Assembly (NCBI GenBank): GCA_002354055.1 | Contig: DEKW01000006.1 | Span: 17,928-81,927, forward strand | DNA from: Bacteroidales bacterium UBA2712 | GTDB taxonomy: Bacteria > Bacteroidota > Bacteroidia > Bacteroidales > Paludibacteraceae | Reading direction: 5' to 3' | Length of the DNA stretch: 64,000 bases | In this document: positions 41,369 through 49,506 of the stretch, piece after piece | Layout of the letters: every line of letters starts with the position of its first letter | Position numbering within the stretch: the first letter of the stretch is position 1 | Program-made: the position numbers and the translations under genes | The notes under the pieces: generated by a model | Seen by the model: the letters and a program-made list of their open reading frames with translations, nothing else | What the model was told of the DNA's origin: nothing | Databases searched by the model: none

Positions 41369-43477
41369 ATGGCAACTAAGAAACAAGAAGATATTATCGA
41401 AACAGCTAAAAAGACTGTTAAGAAAGTAGCAGTAGCGGCTGCGCAGGCGGCTGTAGAAGCTGCTGAGGTAGTGGTGGATAAGGCCGCAAAAGCGATGAAA
41501 GAGGCTGCTACGCCGGTCATCACACCGGAGATGGCGAAGATCCCTGCAGGCCCGTTAGAGCTGAAGTGGACCAACTATAAGAACCATCAGAAACTCGTTA
41601 ACCCTGCTAACAAACGTCGTCTCGACGTCATCGTCATCGGTACCGGTCTGGCTGGTGCTTCGGCTGCTGCCTCCCTTGCAGAGATGGGATTTAACGTCCT
41701 CAACTTCTGTATCCAAGATTCTCCGCGTCGTGCGCACTCGATTGCAGCACAGGGCGGTATCAACGCAGCGAAGAACTACCAGAACGACGGCGACTCCGTG
41801 TATCGTCTCTACTACGATACGATCAAAGGTGGTGACTACCGCGCTCGTGAGGCGAACGTTTATCGTCTGGCGGAGGTTTCCAATAACATCATCGACCAGT
41901 GTGTAGCACAGGGCGTTCCTTTCGCACGTGAGTACGGAGGTCTGCTGGACAACCGTTCGTTCGGTGGCGCACAGGTAAGCCGTACCTTCTACGCAAAGGG
42001 TCAGACCGGTCAGCAGTTGTTGCTCGGCGCATATAGTGCTCTGAGCCGCCAGATCGGTAAAGGCAAAGTGAAGATGTACACCCGTTATGAGATGCTCGAT
42101 ATCGTGCTCATCAAAGATGAGAACGGCGAGCAACGAGCTCGCGGTATCATCGCCCGTAACCTCGTTACCGGCCGCATCGAGCGCTTCTTCGCTCACGCAG
42201 TAGTCGTAGGTTCCGGCGGATACGGAAACACCTTCTTCCTCTCTACCAACGCGATGGCCTCCAACGGTTCGGCTGCTATGCAGATGTACCGCCACGGCGC
42301 TTATTTTGCTAACCCCTGCTACGCACAGATCCACCCGACCTGTATCCCGAAGCACGGTGACTTCCAGTCGAAACTGACGCTGATGTCGGAGTCACTGCGT
42401 AACGATGGACGTATCTGGGTGCCGAAGAAACTCGAGGACGCTAAACGTCTGCAAGCCGGCGAAATCAAGGGTCGCGACATCCCTGAGGAAGACCGCGATT
42501 ACTATCTCGAGCGTCGCTATCCGGCATTCGGTAACCTCGTTCCGCGTGACGTCGCTTCTCGTGCTGCCAAAGAGCGTTGCGACAAAGGCTACGGCGTGAA
42601 CAACACCGGCCTCGCTGTGTTCCTCGACTTCTCCGACGCTATTCAGCGTCTGGGCAAGGACGTAGTGGCGCAGAAATACGGCAACCTCTTCCAGATGTAC
42701 GAGAAGATCGTCGATGAGAACCCGTACGAGAATCCGATGATGATCTTCCCGGCTATCCACTATACGATGGGTGGTATCTGGGTGGACTACGAGCTCCAGA
42801 CGAGTGTCAAGGGTCTGTTCTGTATCGGCGAGGCGAACTTCTCCGACCACGGTGCTAACCGTCTCGGTGCTTCTGCCCTCATGCAGGGTCTCGCTGATGG
42901 CTATTTCGTACTGCCTTATACTATCCAGAACTACCTCGCAGACCAGATCGGCGTACCGCGTATGTCCACCGACCTGCCTGAGTTCGCAGAGGCAGAGAAA
43001 GCTGTTCAGGACAAGATTGACAAACTGATGGCTATCAAGGGTAACCGTTCCGTAGATTCGATTCATAAGGAACTGGGTCTTATCATGTGGGATTTCGTTG
43101 GCATGGGTCGTACCGCTGAGGGCCTCAAGGAAGGTATCGCGAAGATCGATGCTATCAAGAAAGAGTTCTGGACCAACGTCTATATCCCGGGTGAGGCTAA
43201 CGCCCTCAATAACGAGTTGGAGAAAGCCCTCCGTTTGGCGGACTTCATCGAGATTGGCCGTCTGATGGCTGTCGATGCCCTCCATCGTGAGGAGAGCTGC
43301 GGTGGTCACTTCCGCGAGGAGTACCAGACACCGGAAGGCGAGGCACTCCGTCAGGATGACAAGTTCTCTTACGTAGGCTGCTGGAAATACATGGGTGAGG
43401 ACAAGGAACCGCAACTCATCAAAGAGCCGCTTGACTACGAATTCACGGAACGTAAAACACGTAACTACAAAAACTAA
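41369..43477 (+). CDS. sdhA: Succinate dehydrogenase/fumarate reductase flavoprotein subunit with extended N terminus
   Basis: 702 residues. FAD-binding DVIVIGTGLAGASAAASL, the covalent-FAD His in RRAHSIAAQGG (about residue 122), HPTCIPKHGDFQSKL and the C-terminal GHFREEYQTPEGEA are standard. Oddity: the usual start region (KIPAGPLELKWTNYK) is preceded by about 55 residues rich in Ala, Lys, Val and Glu (TAKKTVKKVAVAAAQAAVEA), predicted to be a long charged helix that I do not expect in this family. A TTG nine bases upstream is an alternative start; ATG at 41369 is preferred. It lies 12 bases after sdhC. Confidence 0.95.
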   Translation: MATKKQEDIIETAKKTVKKVAVAAAQAAVEAAEVVVDKAAKAMKEAATPVITPEMAKIPAGPLELKWTNYKNHQKLVNPANKRRLDVIVIGTGLAGASAAASLAEMGFNVLNFCIQDSPRRAHSIAAQGGINAAKNYQNDGDSVYRLYYDTIKGGDYRAREANVYRLAEVSNNIIDQCVAQGVPFAREYGGLLDNRSFGGAQVSRTFYAKGQTGQQLLLGAYSALSRQIGKGKVKMYTRYEMLDIVLIKDENGEQRARGIIARNLVTGRIERFFAHAVVVGSGGYGNTFFLSTNAMASNGSAAMQMYRHGAYFANPCYAQIHPTCIPKHGDFQSKLTLMSESLRNDGRIWVPKKLEDAKRLQAGEIKGRDIPEEDRDYYLERRYPAFGNLVPRDVASRAAKERCDKGYGVNNTGLAVFLDFSDAIQRLGKDVVAQKYGNLFQMYEKIVDENPYENPMMIFPAIHYTMGGIWVDYELQTSVKGLFCIGEANFSDHGANRLGASALMQGLADGYFVLPYTIQNYLADQIGVPRMSTDLPEFAEAEKAVQDKIDKLMAIKGNRSVDSIHKELGLIMWDFVGMGRTAEGLKEGIAKIDAIKKEFWTNVYIPGEANALNNELEKALRLADFIEIGRLMAVDALHREESCGGHFREEYQTPEGEALRQDDKFSYVGCWKYMGEDKEPQLIKEPLDYEFTERKTRNYKN

Positions 43478-43479
43478 TC

Positions 43480-44235
43480 ATGGATCAATATATTGATATT
43501 AAGGTTCGTGTTTGGAGACAAGCAGGACCTAAGGCACAAGGTCATTTCGAGACATACGACCTGAAGCATGTATTCCAAGGCGCATCGTTCCTGGAGATGA
43601 TCGATATTCTCAACGAGCAACTCGTTGCGGAGCACAAAGACCCGGTTACCTACGATCACGACTGCCGTGAGGGTATCTGCGGTATGTGCTCGATGTACGT
43701 CAACGGTCACCCCCATGGACCCGACTCCGCCATCACTACTTGCCAGCTCCATATGCGTAAGTTCAAAGACGGCGAGACCATAACCGTAGAGCCGTGGCGC
43801 AGCCGTGCGTTCCCGGTAATCAAGGACCTGATGGTTGATCGCGGCGCGTACGACAAGATCATGCAAGCCGGTGGTTTTGTTTCCGTCAACACCGGTGGTG
43901 TACCCGACGCCAATGCTATACCTATTCCGAAACCGGTAGCTGATGAGGCAATGGATGCAGCGTCCTGTATCGGCTGCGGCGCTTGTGCGGCGGCTTGTAA
44001 GAATGGTTCGGCAATGCTCTTCGTGGCTGCCAAGGTTTCGCAACTCGCTCTCCTGCCGCAAGGTAAGGTAGAGGCGGCTGCCCGCGCGAAAGCAATGGTG
44101 GCAAAGATGGACGAGCTCGGTTTCGGTAACTGTACCAACACCGGTGCATGTGCTGCTGAGTGTCCGAAATCTGTTTCGCTCGCGAACATCGCTCGCCTCA
44201 ACCGCGAGTTCCTCGCTGCGAAGTTCAAAGACTAA
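43480..44235 (+). CDS. sdhB: Succinate dehydrogenase/fumarate reductase iron-sulfur subunit
   Basis: 251 residues. [2Fe-2S] ligands in CREGICGMCSMY with the later Cys in TTCQLHM, then CIGCGACAAACKNG and CTNTGACAAECPK for the [4Fe-4S] and [3Fe-4S] clusters. Links SdhA to the cytochrome. It begins two bases after sdhA; its stop TAA shares an A with the ATG of the next gene (TAATG). Confidence 0.96.
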   Translation: MDQYIDIKVRVWRQAGPKAQGHFETYDLKHVFQGASFLEMIDILNEQLVAEHKDPVTYDHDCREGICGMCSMYVNGHPHGPDSAITTCQLHMRKFKDGETITVEPWRSRAFPVIKDLMVDRGAYDKIMQAGGFVSVNTGGVPDANAIPIPKPVADEAMDAASCIGCGACAAACKNGSAMLFVAAKVSQLALLPQGKVEAAARAKAMVAKMDELGFGNCTNTGACAAECPKSVSLANIARLNREFLAAKFKD

Positions 44236-45272
44236 TGAAGAAGATCCTTCTGATAGTATGCGTGGCGGCTGCGTGTTTGGCGCAAGCCGCCACGGCGTTT
44301 CCAAACCTCGGTAATGCCCGTATAGTCGTTCTGGCGAATAACCTCCAGAACTACTATATCAACTACGACGAGTCCGACCGGCCTTCCTATGACGATGAAC
44401 AAGGTCTCGCGCTCAAGACTCAACGGATAGCCGATATGATGATTGCCTCCAACGCAGACATCTTTGCTTTCTGCGAACTGGAAGCCAAACCTGTGACCCT
44501 CGATTATCTGGTGACAGCGCTGAATACGCAGTTGGGGCAGGAGGTGTACGCCGCGGTCTCGGACGGCATCAATGTGCAAACCGATTCGTATGACAATGCC
44601 ATCAAGTCCGGCTTCGTATATAAGGTAGCGACGGTGGCACCGTACGGCTCTGACTACGCGACTACGAACGTCACCTACTACAAGAACGTCATGCGTATTC
44701 AAGCCTGGACAGAACTGGCTACCGGCGAGCGGTTCACGCTCTCGATGAACCATTTTAAGGCCAAGTCGGACGCTGCGTCACAAGCCAAACGTGTAGATAA
44801 CGCCAACTGGCTTCTCTCCGGACTGAATACGTCCTACAAAGTGCAGGATACGGACATTCTTATCATGGGAGACCTTAATGCCGAGATGGATGAGGATTGT
44901 ATTGCCGTGATCGAGGATGGAGGCTACACAGAGCAACTCCTTCGCTTTGATGCGAACGCCTATTCATATATCTATCAGGGTTCCCATGAGTTAATTGATC
45001 ACGCTTTTGCTAACAGCACTATGGCGGATCAGATTACCGGCGCGGCTGTGTGGCATACCAACACCTCGGTCTCATACAGCAACCGTTATTCGGACCATGA
45101 TGCCGTGGTAGTGGGGTTGCGTTTAGGAGAGGATCAAGGAGAAAGTCTTGACCAAACTCCCTTCCCTTCAGGGGAGGGCCGGGGTGAGGCTTACAAAGAA
45201 ATCCGCCACGGACAAATCATTATTATCCGCGGCGGAGTGGAATACACCATTACGGGGCAGCGTCTTTACTAA
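44235..45272 (+). CDS. Secreted endonuclease/exonuclease/phosphatase family protein with T9SS-like tag
   Basis: 345 residues, signal peptide MKKILLIVCVAAACLAQAATA. EEP-fold marks: ADIFAFCELE (metal Glu), MNHFKAKSD, ILIMGDLNAEMDED and RYSDHDAVVV (catalytic His). Substrate (DNA, RNA or phospholipid/phosphate ester) cannot be told. C terminus: a palindromic-element peptide (QTPFPSGEGRGEAY) followed by the tag KEIRHGQIIIIRGGVEYTI, TGQRLY. Translationally coupled to sdhB (TAATG), a strange partner for a secreted enzyme. Its end overlaps the convergent pectate lyase gene by four bases. Confidence 0.85.
   Translation: MKKILLIVCVAAACLAQAATAFPNLGNARIVVLANNLQNYYINYDESDRPSYDDEQGLALKTQRIADMMIASNADIFAFCELEAKPVTLDYLVTALNTQLGQEVYAAVSDGINVQTDSYDNAIKSGFVYKVATVAPYGSDYATTNVTYYKNVMRIQAWTELATGERFTLSMNHFKAKSDAASQAKRVDNANWLLSGLNTSYKVQDTDILIMGDLNAEMDEDCIAVIEDGGYTEQLLRFDANAYSYIYQGSHELIDHAFANSTMADQITGAAVWHTNTSVSYSNRYSDHDAVVVGLRLGEDQGESLDQTPFPSGEGRGEAYKEIRHGQIIIIRGGVEYTITGQRLY
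45154..45194 (+). repeat. GC-rich palindromic element, copy c (in the EEP gene)
   Basis: ACTCCCTTCCCTTCAGGGG followed by AGGGCCGGGGTGAGGCTT. In-frame peptide TPFPSGEGRGEAY, lying directly before the C-terminal tag. Confidence 0.75.
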
Positions 45273-46918
45273 TTGACGCGCCTGCCGGTAATATCGAAGG
45301 TCTTATTGTCGCGAAGGATGAGCAATCGTCCTTCGCGAATTATTTTACGCGCTGCCGGTTTGGAAACTACCGGGCTAATACTCTCCGTCGGACTATTGCC
45401 CTCAATCTGGAAGCATACCTGACTGATACGCGTGCCTGTACCGGCAGTACGTTGGATAGTGAAGGACTTGGCTCCTTCCGGTGCAGTCAACCGTACCATT
45501 TCTTTGGCCGCGCTGGAGATAGTATAGGTGGTGTTAGCGTTTCCGTTCCAGTGGTAGGCGATGGTGTTCTTGTTTTCTGCCCAATTCGGGATAGTGACAT
45601 CGAACTCTACCGCTTCTATAGACGCAGCATAAGCAGAGAAATCAAAGATGATATAATCCGCATTCTTACCCATGTTGAAGTAGCCGGCCTCCCAGGTACT
45701 GCCGGTGTTATTGACCGTGATGGCCAATTGGGCAAAGTCCGTGGGGATTCCTCCGTTCTCCACACTCGGTTCTGCGCCTTTCGCTAAGCTGACACAGCAG
45801 TCTCCATCAACGATGATAGGGTCGCCTCCTTCGCCTCCGCCTTCACCGCCGCCTTCGCCGCCACCTTCTCCACCGCCGCCTTCACCGCTATCGCAGGAAG
45901 AGGACACTTCGGCGCTGCTCGTGACGCTCAGCGTGGCACCTGCGCCACAGGTGCTGTTAACCACATAATTCTTTGCCGTTGCCGCACTTAATGCGTCATA
46001 CGTGTATGTTGGAGCCGACACACTTCCGCTGTTGCTCGGTAAATTACCCGCGCAGTTGACGAACTTGCAGGAGTTGGTAGAGCCGCCATAGACACTCCAA
46101 ATCTTGGACGCTTTATTTGCTTTGCCGGCAAACGTACAGCCTTCAAAATAGCATTTTGCATTCTCCGGACCAACGTAATAGTCGGCTACGGAGCTGTTCC
46201 AATAGCAATTCAAAAAATGCAACTCGCAGTTGCGGCATCTCGTCATACGCTGTTTGCAGCCCTCGTCCCACCAGCAATAGCCGTAGGTGATATTATATGT
46301 GCCATCAGCCGGTTTGTCGCTACTGCCGGAGCCCACAAGGTTGGAGAAACGATGGTCGTCAGAACCTCCGGATCCGCCGGCTTTGGGAGTTTTCAGATAG
46401 CGGAAACGACACCAGGTGACAGAGATATTATCGGATTTGCCTTTAATATCGAAATTACCATCCATGCCATCTTGGAAATCGCAGTGATCTACCCACACGT
46501 TCTTCGCACCATCCAAGGTCAGCAAATCCTTGCCGTCGCAGTCATACGCGCCCGGACCTTCAAAGGTAATATTGCGCAGAATAATATTCGAGCCTTTGAG
46601 GTACAAAATACCCGATTTGTCTTGCGTCTGGCTATTGGAGATCAAGCGTTTGCCGGGCAATGCCATAATGGTCAGATTCCATTTGTCAGTACTGATCTGA
46701 TCATCAATGGTGATGTTTTGCGTGATAATAATCACTTTGTTACTGCTCTTAAGGGCATTCTTGAAATCAGAAGCAGAGCTAACCAAAGTAGGTGTGACAT
46801 TTCCGCCACCGGTCACATTCGTACCGGCGTAGCCCCATGACGAACTTGCGCAATAATTGACTGCGCTTACGGATGAAATCATCCCAAACAGACTAAAAAC
46901 AAGTAATACCTTTTTCAT
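45269..46918 (-). CDS. Secreted pectate lyase (PL1-type) with T9SS-like tag
   Basis: 549 residues, signal peptide MKKVLLVFSLFGMISSVSA. A right-handed beta-helix domain of the PL1/Amb-allergen kind (about 20-330): NIILRNITFEGPG, VWVDHCDFQDGMDGNFDIKG, VTWCRFRYLKTP, DDHRFSNLVGS, YCWWDEGCKQRMTRCRNCELHFLNCYW. A Gly/Glu linker (GEGGGEGGGEGGGEGG, about 350-370) leads to a beta-sandwich domain and the tag RKIIREGRLLILRDNKTFD, ITGRRVN. It should cleave polygalacturonate at the cell surface. It follows ybeY by 19 bases and may be read from the same promoter. Confidence 0.9.
   Translation of the reverse strand: MKKVLLVFSLFGMISSVSAVNYCASSSWGYAGTNVTGGGNVTPTLVSSASDFKNALKSSNKVIIITQNITIDDQISTDKWNLTIMALPGKRLISNSQTQDKSGILYLKGSNIILRNITFEGPGAYDCDGKDLLTLDGAKNVWVDHCDFQDGMDGNFDIKGKSDNISVTWCRFRYLKTPKAGGSGGSDDHRFSNLVGSGSSDKPADGTYNITYGYCWWDEGCKQRMTRCRNCELHFLNCYWNSSVADYYVGPENAKCYFEGCTFAGKANKASKIWSVYGGSTNSCKFVNCAGNLPSNSGSVSAPTYTYDALSAATAKNYVVNSTCGAGATLSVTSSAEVSSSCDSGEGGGGEGGGEGGGEGGGEGGDPIIVDGDCCVSLAKGAEPSVENGGIPTDFAQLAITVNNTGSTWEAGYFNMGKNADYIIFDFSAYAASIEAVEFDVTIPNWAENKNTIAYHWNGNANTTYTISSAAKEMVRLTAPEGAKSFTIQRTAGTGTRISQVCFQIEGNSPTESISPVVSKPAARKIIREGRLLILRDNKTFDITGRRVN
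45309..45346 (+). terminator. Hairpin in the tag-coding end of the pectate lyase gene, likely terminator of the EEP gene
   Basis: TCGCGAAGGA (45309-45318) and TCCTTCGCGA (45329-45338) form a perfect 10-bp stem with a 10-base loop, followed by ATTATTTTA, 37 bases after the EEP stop on the plus strand. The same bases code for the EGRLLILRD part of the pectate lyase tag. Confidence 0.65.
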
Positions 46919-46937
46919 ATTTGAGTCAATTGTGTTC

Positions 46938-47351
46938 TTATTTATACATCGCCAAAGCGTGTTCTTCTTTGGCGGTCATCTGTACCTTTGTCTCCGGTGT
47001 TTTGTCTCCTTGACCGGTCAGATGTAGCACGCCGTGGATAATAATTCGCCGCAACTCATCCCCAAACGCCGCACCGACCATCTCTGCATTCGAACGGACG
47101 GTATCAAGGGAAATAAAAATATCGCCGTTCAAGGTCTTTCCTGCCGTATAGTCAAAGGTGATGACATCCGTGTAGTAGTCGTGCCCGAGGAATTGGCGAT
47201 TGACCTCTAACTCCCGCTCATCGGAGCAGAAGATATAGTTGATGTTGCCCACACTAAAACCATAATACGCTGCTACCGCCCGAATCCATCGGCTCACCTT
47301 GTGCTCATCGAGCGCAGGCATGGCTATACTATCTGTCGTAAACACTATCAT
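46938..47351 (-). CDS. ybeY: Endoribonuclease YbeY (16S rRNA maturation/quality control)
   Basis: 137 residues starting MIVFTTDSIAMPAL. NRQFLGHDYYTDVITFDY and GDIFISLDTVRSNA, then the metal site HGVLHLTGQGD are YbeY marks. The third metal ligand differs from the classic HGxLHLxGYDH, a change that I recall as usual in Bacteroidota. The start at 47351 is chosen over the longer frame, which would run into the preceding gene. It lies one base after the SpmAB-like gene. Confidence 0.9.
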   Translation of the reverse strand: MIVFTTDSIAMPALDEHKVSRWIRAVAAYYGFSVGNINYIFCSDERELEVNRQFLGHDYYTDVITFDYTAGKTLNGDIFISLDTVRSNAEMVGAAFGDELRRIIIHGVLHLTGQGDKTPETKVQMTAKEEHALAMYK

Positions 47352-47352
47352 A

Positions 47353-48585
47353 CTATCCAAAGAATATCGGGGCGATGGCAAAAGCCGCAATAGCTCCTGC
47401 TAAGTCTGCTAACAAACAACATGCCACGGCGTGACGCGTATCCTTGATGTTCACGGAGCCGAAATAGACGGCCAGTACATAGAACGTCGTATCCGTCGTG
47501 CCTTGCAGTATGCAACATAGGCGTCCTACGAGACTGTCTGCGCCATGAGTGGTCATCGCTTCGAGCATCAGTCCGCGTGCTCCGCTGCCGGAGAGGGGTT
47601 TCATTAATGCCGTAGGCACGGCACCCGCCAAGTCGGGATTGATGCCACATGCCGCAAAGCACCATGCGATACCTCGCTCCAACAAATCCATCGCGCCACA
47701 AGCACGAAACATACCGACCGCAACCAAAATGGCAATGAGGTACGGAATAATGCCGATAGCCGTTTGGAAACCGCCTTTTGCTCCGTCAATAAAGGCATCA
47801 TAGACGTTAATCTTCTTGCACATGGCTTGAATGACAAACCAGCATATGACACCTAACAGCAGGATCGCTGCGATAGCTGCGGAAACGACAGAGAGCGCGT
47901 GCGGAGAGAGTAGGGTGGCTGCCCAAACTAAGAGTCCTACTAATGCGGTCAAACCGACCAAGGTGCCGATTACAACGGGGTCTTTCATCTTGATCTTCTG
48001 TGCAATGCAGACACAAATCAATCCTACTAATGTGGCTACGTATGTAGCAATGAGTATCGGCAGAAAGACATCCGCCGGGTTAGCGGCCCCTAATTGTGCG
48101 CGGTACGCCATGATTGTCGTCGGGATAAGCGTCAGGCCGCTTGCACCCAGCACCACAAACATGATCATTGCGTTGGAGGCTTTCGTTTTGTCGGTATTCA
48201 ACTCCTGCAACTCTCCCATGGCTTTGAGCCCCATCGGCGTAGCCGCATTGTCGAGACCTAACATGTTCGCCGCGATATTCATCAGCATGGTGCCGAAAAC
48301 AGGGTGCCCTTTGGGTACGTCCGGGAATATCCGGCTGAAGAACGGATTGATAGCTTTGCCCAGCGAGTTAACAGCACCCGCCTGCTCACCAATCTTCATG
48401 ATGCCCATCCATAACGACAAGACACCGGTCAGCCCTAAAGAGAGTTCAAAACCCGTCTTGGCACTATCAAATGTTGAGTTAAGAATCGTAGAGAAGATAT
48501 CTACGTTCCCATAACAAATTGCTTGCACCAAACCCATTAAAATGGCCAGCAAAATGAGCGAAATCCAAATATAATTCAAAATCAT
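47353..48585 (-). CDS. SpmA-SpmB fusion, nucleoside-recognition (Gate) domain membrane protein
   Basis: 410 residues, about ten membrane helices. Two halves each with a Gate/nucleoside-recognition domain: the first SpmA-like (PFFSRIFPDVPKGHPVFGTMLMNIAANMLGLDNAATP), the second SpmB-like (GFQTAIGIIPYLIAILVAVGMFRACG, LMKPLSGSGARG, LQGTTDTTFYVLAVYFGSV). Transport role unknown in this phylum. The ATG at 48585 lies four bases after the -7 box, so the mRNA is probably leaderless; the longer open frame upstream runs across the promoter and is rejected. Confidence 0.88.
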   Translation of the reverse strand: MILNYIWISLILLAILMGLVQAICYGNVDIFSTILNSTFDSAKTGFELSLGLTGVLSLWMGIMKIGEQAGAVNSLGKAINPFFSRIFPDVPKGHPVFGTMLMNIAANMLGLDNAATPMGLKAMGELQELNTDKTKASNAMIMFVVLGASGLTLIPTTIMAYRAQLGAANPADVFLPILIATYVATLVGLICVCIAQKIKMKDPVVIGTLVGLTALVGLLVWAATLLSPHALSVVSAAIAAILLLGVICWFVIQAMCKKINVYDAFIDGAKGGFQTAIGIIPYLIAILVAVGMFRACGAMDLLERGIAWCFAACGINPDLAGAVPTALMKPLSGSGARGLMLEAMTTHGADSLVGRLCCILQGTTDTTFYVLAVYFGSVNIKDTRHAVACCLLADLAGAIAAFAIAPIFFG

Positions 48586-48589
48586 GCCA

Positions 48590-48621
48590 CAAAAGTACAC
48601 TTTTTTTTGCATATGTGCAAA
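48590..48621 (-). promoter_or_regulatory. Promoter of the SpmAB-ybeY(-pectate lyase) operon
   Basis: Minus-strand TTTG (48621-48618), 20 bases with an A8 tract, TACTTTTG (48597-48590). Confidence 0.84.
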
Positions 48622-48637
48622 TAATTTAGTAATTTTG
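48606..48637 (+). promoter_or_regulatory. Promoter of the methyltransferase gene, overlapping the divergent promoter
   Basis: TTTG 48606-48609, 20 bases, TAATTTTG 48630-48637. Together with the opposite promoter it forms TTTGCA-N4-TGCAAA (48606-48621), as at 33425-33440. Confidence 0.84.
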
Positions 48638-48645
48638 CACCATAA

Positions 48646-49479
48646 ATGGCAAAAAGTGCTCAAATTCATAGTGTCTGTGCATTTTTTAAGCACTTCTTTT
48701 CCTCCTGGAATACCACCGGTGAGGGCATCCATTCTCCGTATCTGTTTGAGTTGGTTCGTTTCATCCTGCGAGATCGGAATGCGTACTATTGTTTTGCGGA
48801 CATAGAACGAAGACGCGAGTATCTAAAGGCAAGTGGGGACGAGTTGGATGTGGTGGATTTCGGTTCGCAAGGCTCGAAAGAAGGTAAACATATTCGCCGG
48901 AAGATTTCTGAAATAGCGAAAAACCATCTGGAACGACCGGAGATTGGACAGATGCTATTCCGCCTCGTGAATTGGATAGGCGAGCAAGAAAAACGGTCGC
49001 TGGAAATCGTTGAGTTAGGTACCTCTTTTGGCATCACTACTGCATATCTGGCAAGCGCCAGTAGCGGAAACACTGTCCATACTTACGAAGGAAGCGGCGA
49101 AGTGCTCAAGGTCGCGCAAGGCGTATGGCGAGCGCTCAAACTGGAGAATATCCAATGGTATGAAGGGAATATCGATCAGACCTTATTGAGTACTGACTCT
49201 TCCTTATTAAATAGCGTGCCCGCGCGCGTAGATGTAGCTTACGTGGATGCCAATCATACCTACGAAGCAACCAAGCGTTATGCCGGCTTCCTGCTGGATC
49301 GCCTGCAAACAAAGGGTGTATTGGCAATTGATGATATCCATTATTCCGAAGAAATGGAGCGCGCATGGCAAGAACTCAAGCAAGACCCGCGTGTGACCAC
49401 CACGATGGATCTCTATCACATTGGTCTCGTCTTTGTCGATCCCCATTATCTTAAACGTCACTATAAAATCCGCTTATAA
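48646..49479 (+). CDS. Class I SAM-dependent methyltransferase
   Basis: 277 residues. SAM-binding motif I is VELGTSFGITTAYLA (about 125-139), motif II-like VHTYEGSGEVLKVA, and an acidic motif VDVAYVDANHTYEATKRY followed by GVLAIDDIHYSEEM, as in the catechol O-methyltransferase-like Methyltransferase_24 group. Substrate unknown. The N-terminal GIHSPYLFELV is common in Bacteroidales members. The ATG comes nine bases after the promoter, so the leader is minimal. Followed by the adenosyltransferase gene after 27 bases made of a short repeat (ACATTATACATTAAACATTA). Confidence 0.85.
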   Translation: MAKSAQIHSVCAFFKHFFSSWNTTGEGIHSPYLFELVRFILRDRNAYYCFADIERRREYLKASGDELDVVDFGSQGSKEGKHIRRKISEIAKNHLERPEIGQMLFRLVNWIGEQEKRSLEIVELGTSFGITTAYLASASSGNTVHTYEGSGEVLKVAQGVWRALKLENIQWYEGNIDQTLLSTDSSLLNSVPARVDVAYVDANHTYEATKRYAGFLLDRLQTKGVLAIDDIHYSEEMERAWQELKQDPRVTTTMDLYHIGLVFVDPHYLKRHYKIRL

Positions 49480-49506
49480 ACATTATACATTAAACATTAT
49501 ACTATC

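Noticed and set aside
49480..49506. Cobalamin riboswitch before the adenosyltransferase gene
   Set aside because: The gap is only 27 bases of short repeat; no room for the aptamer.
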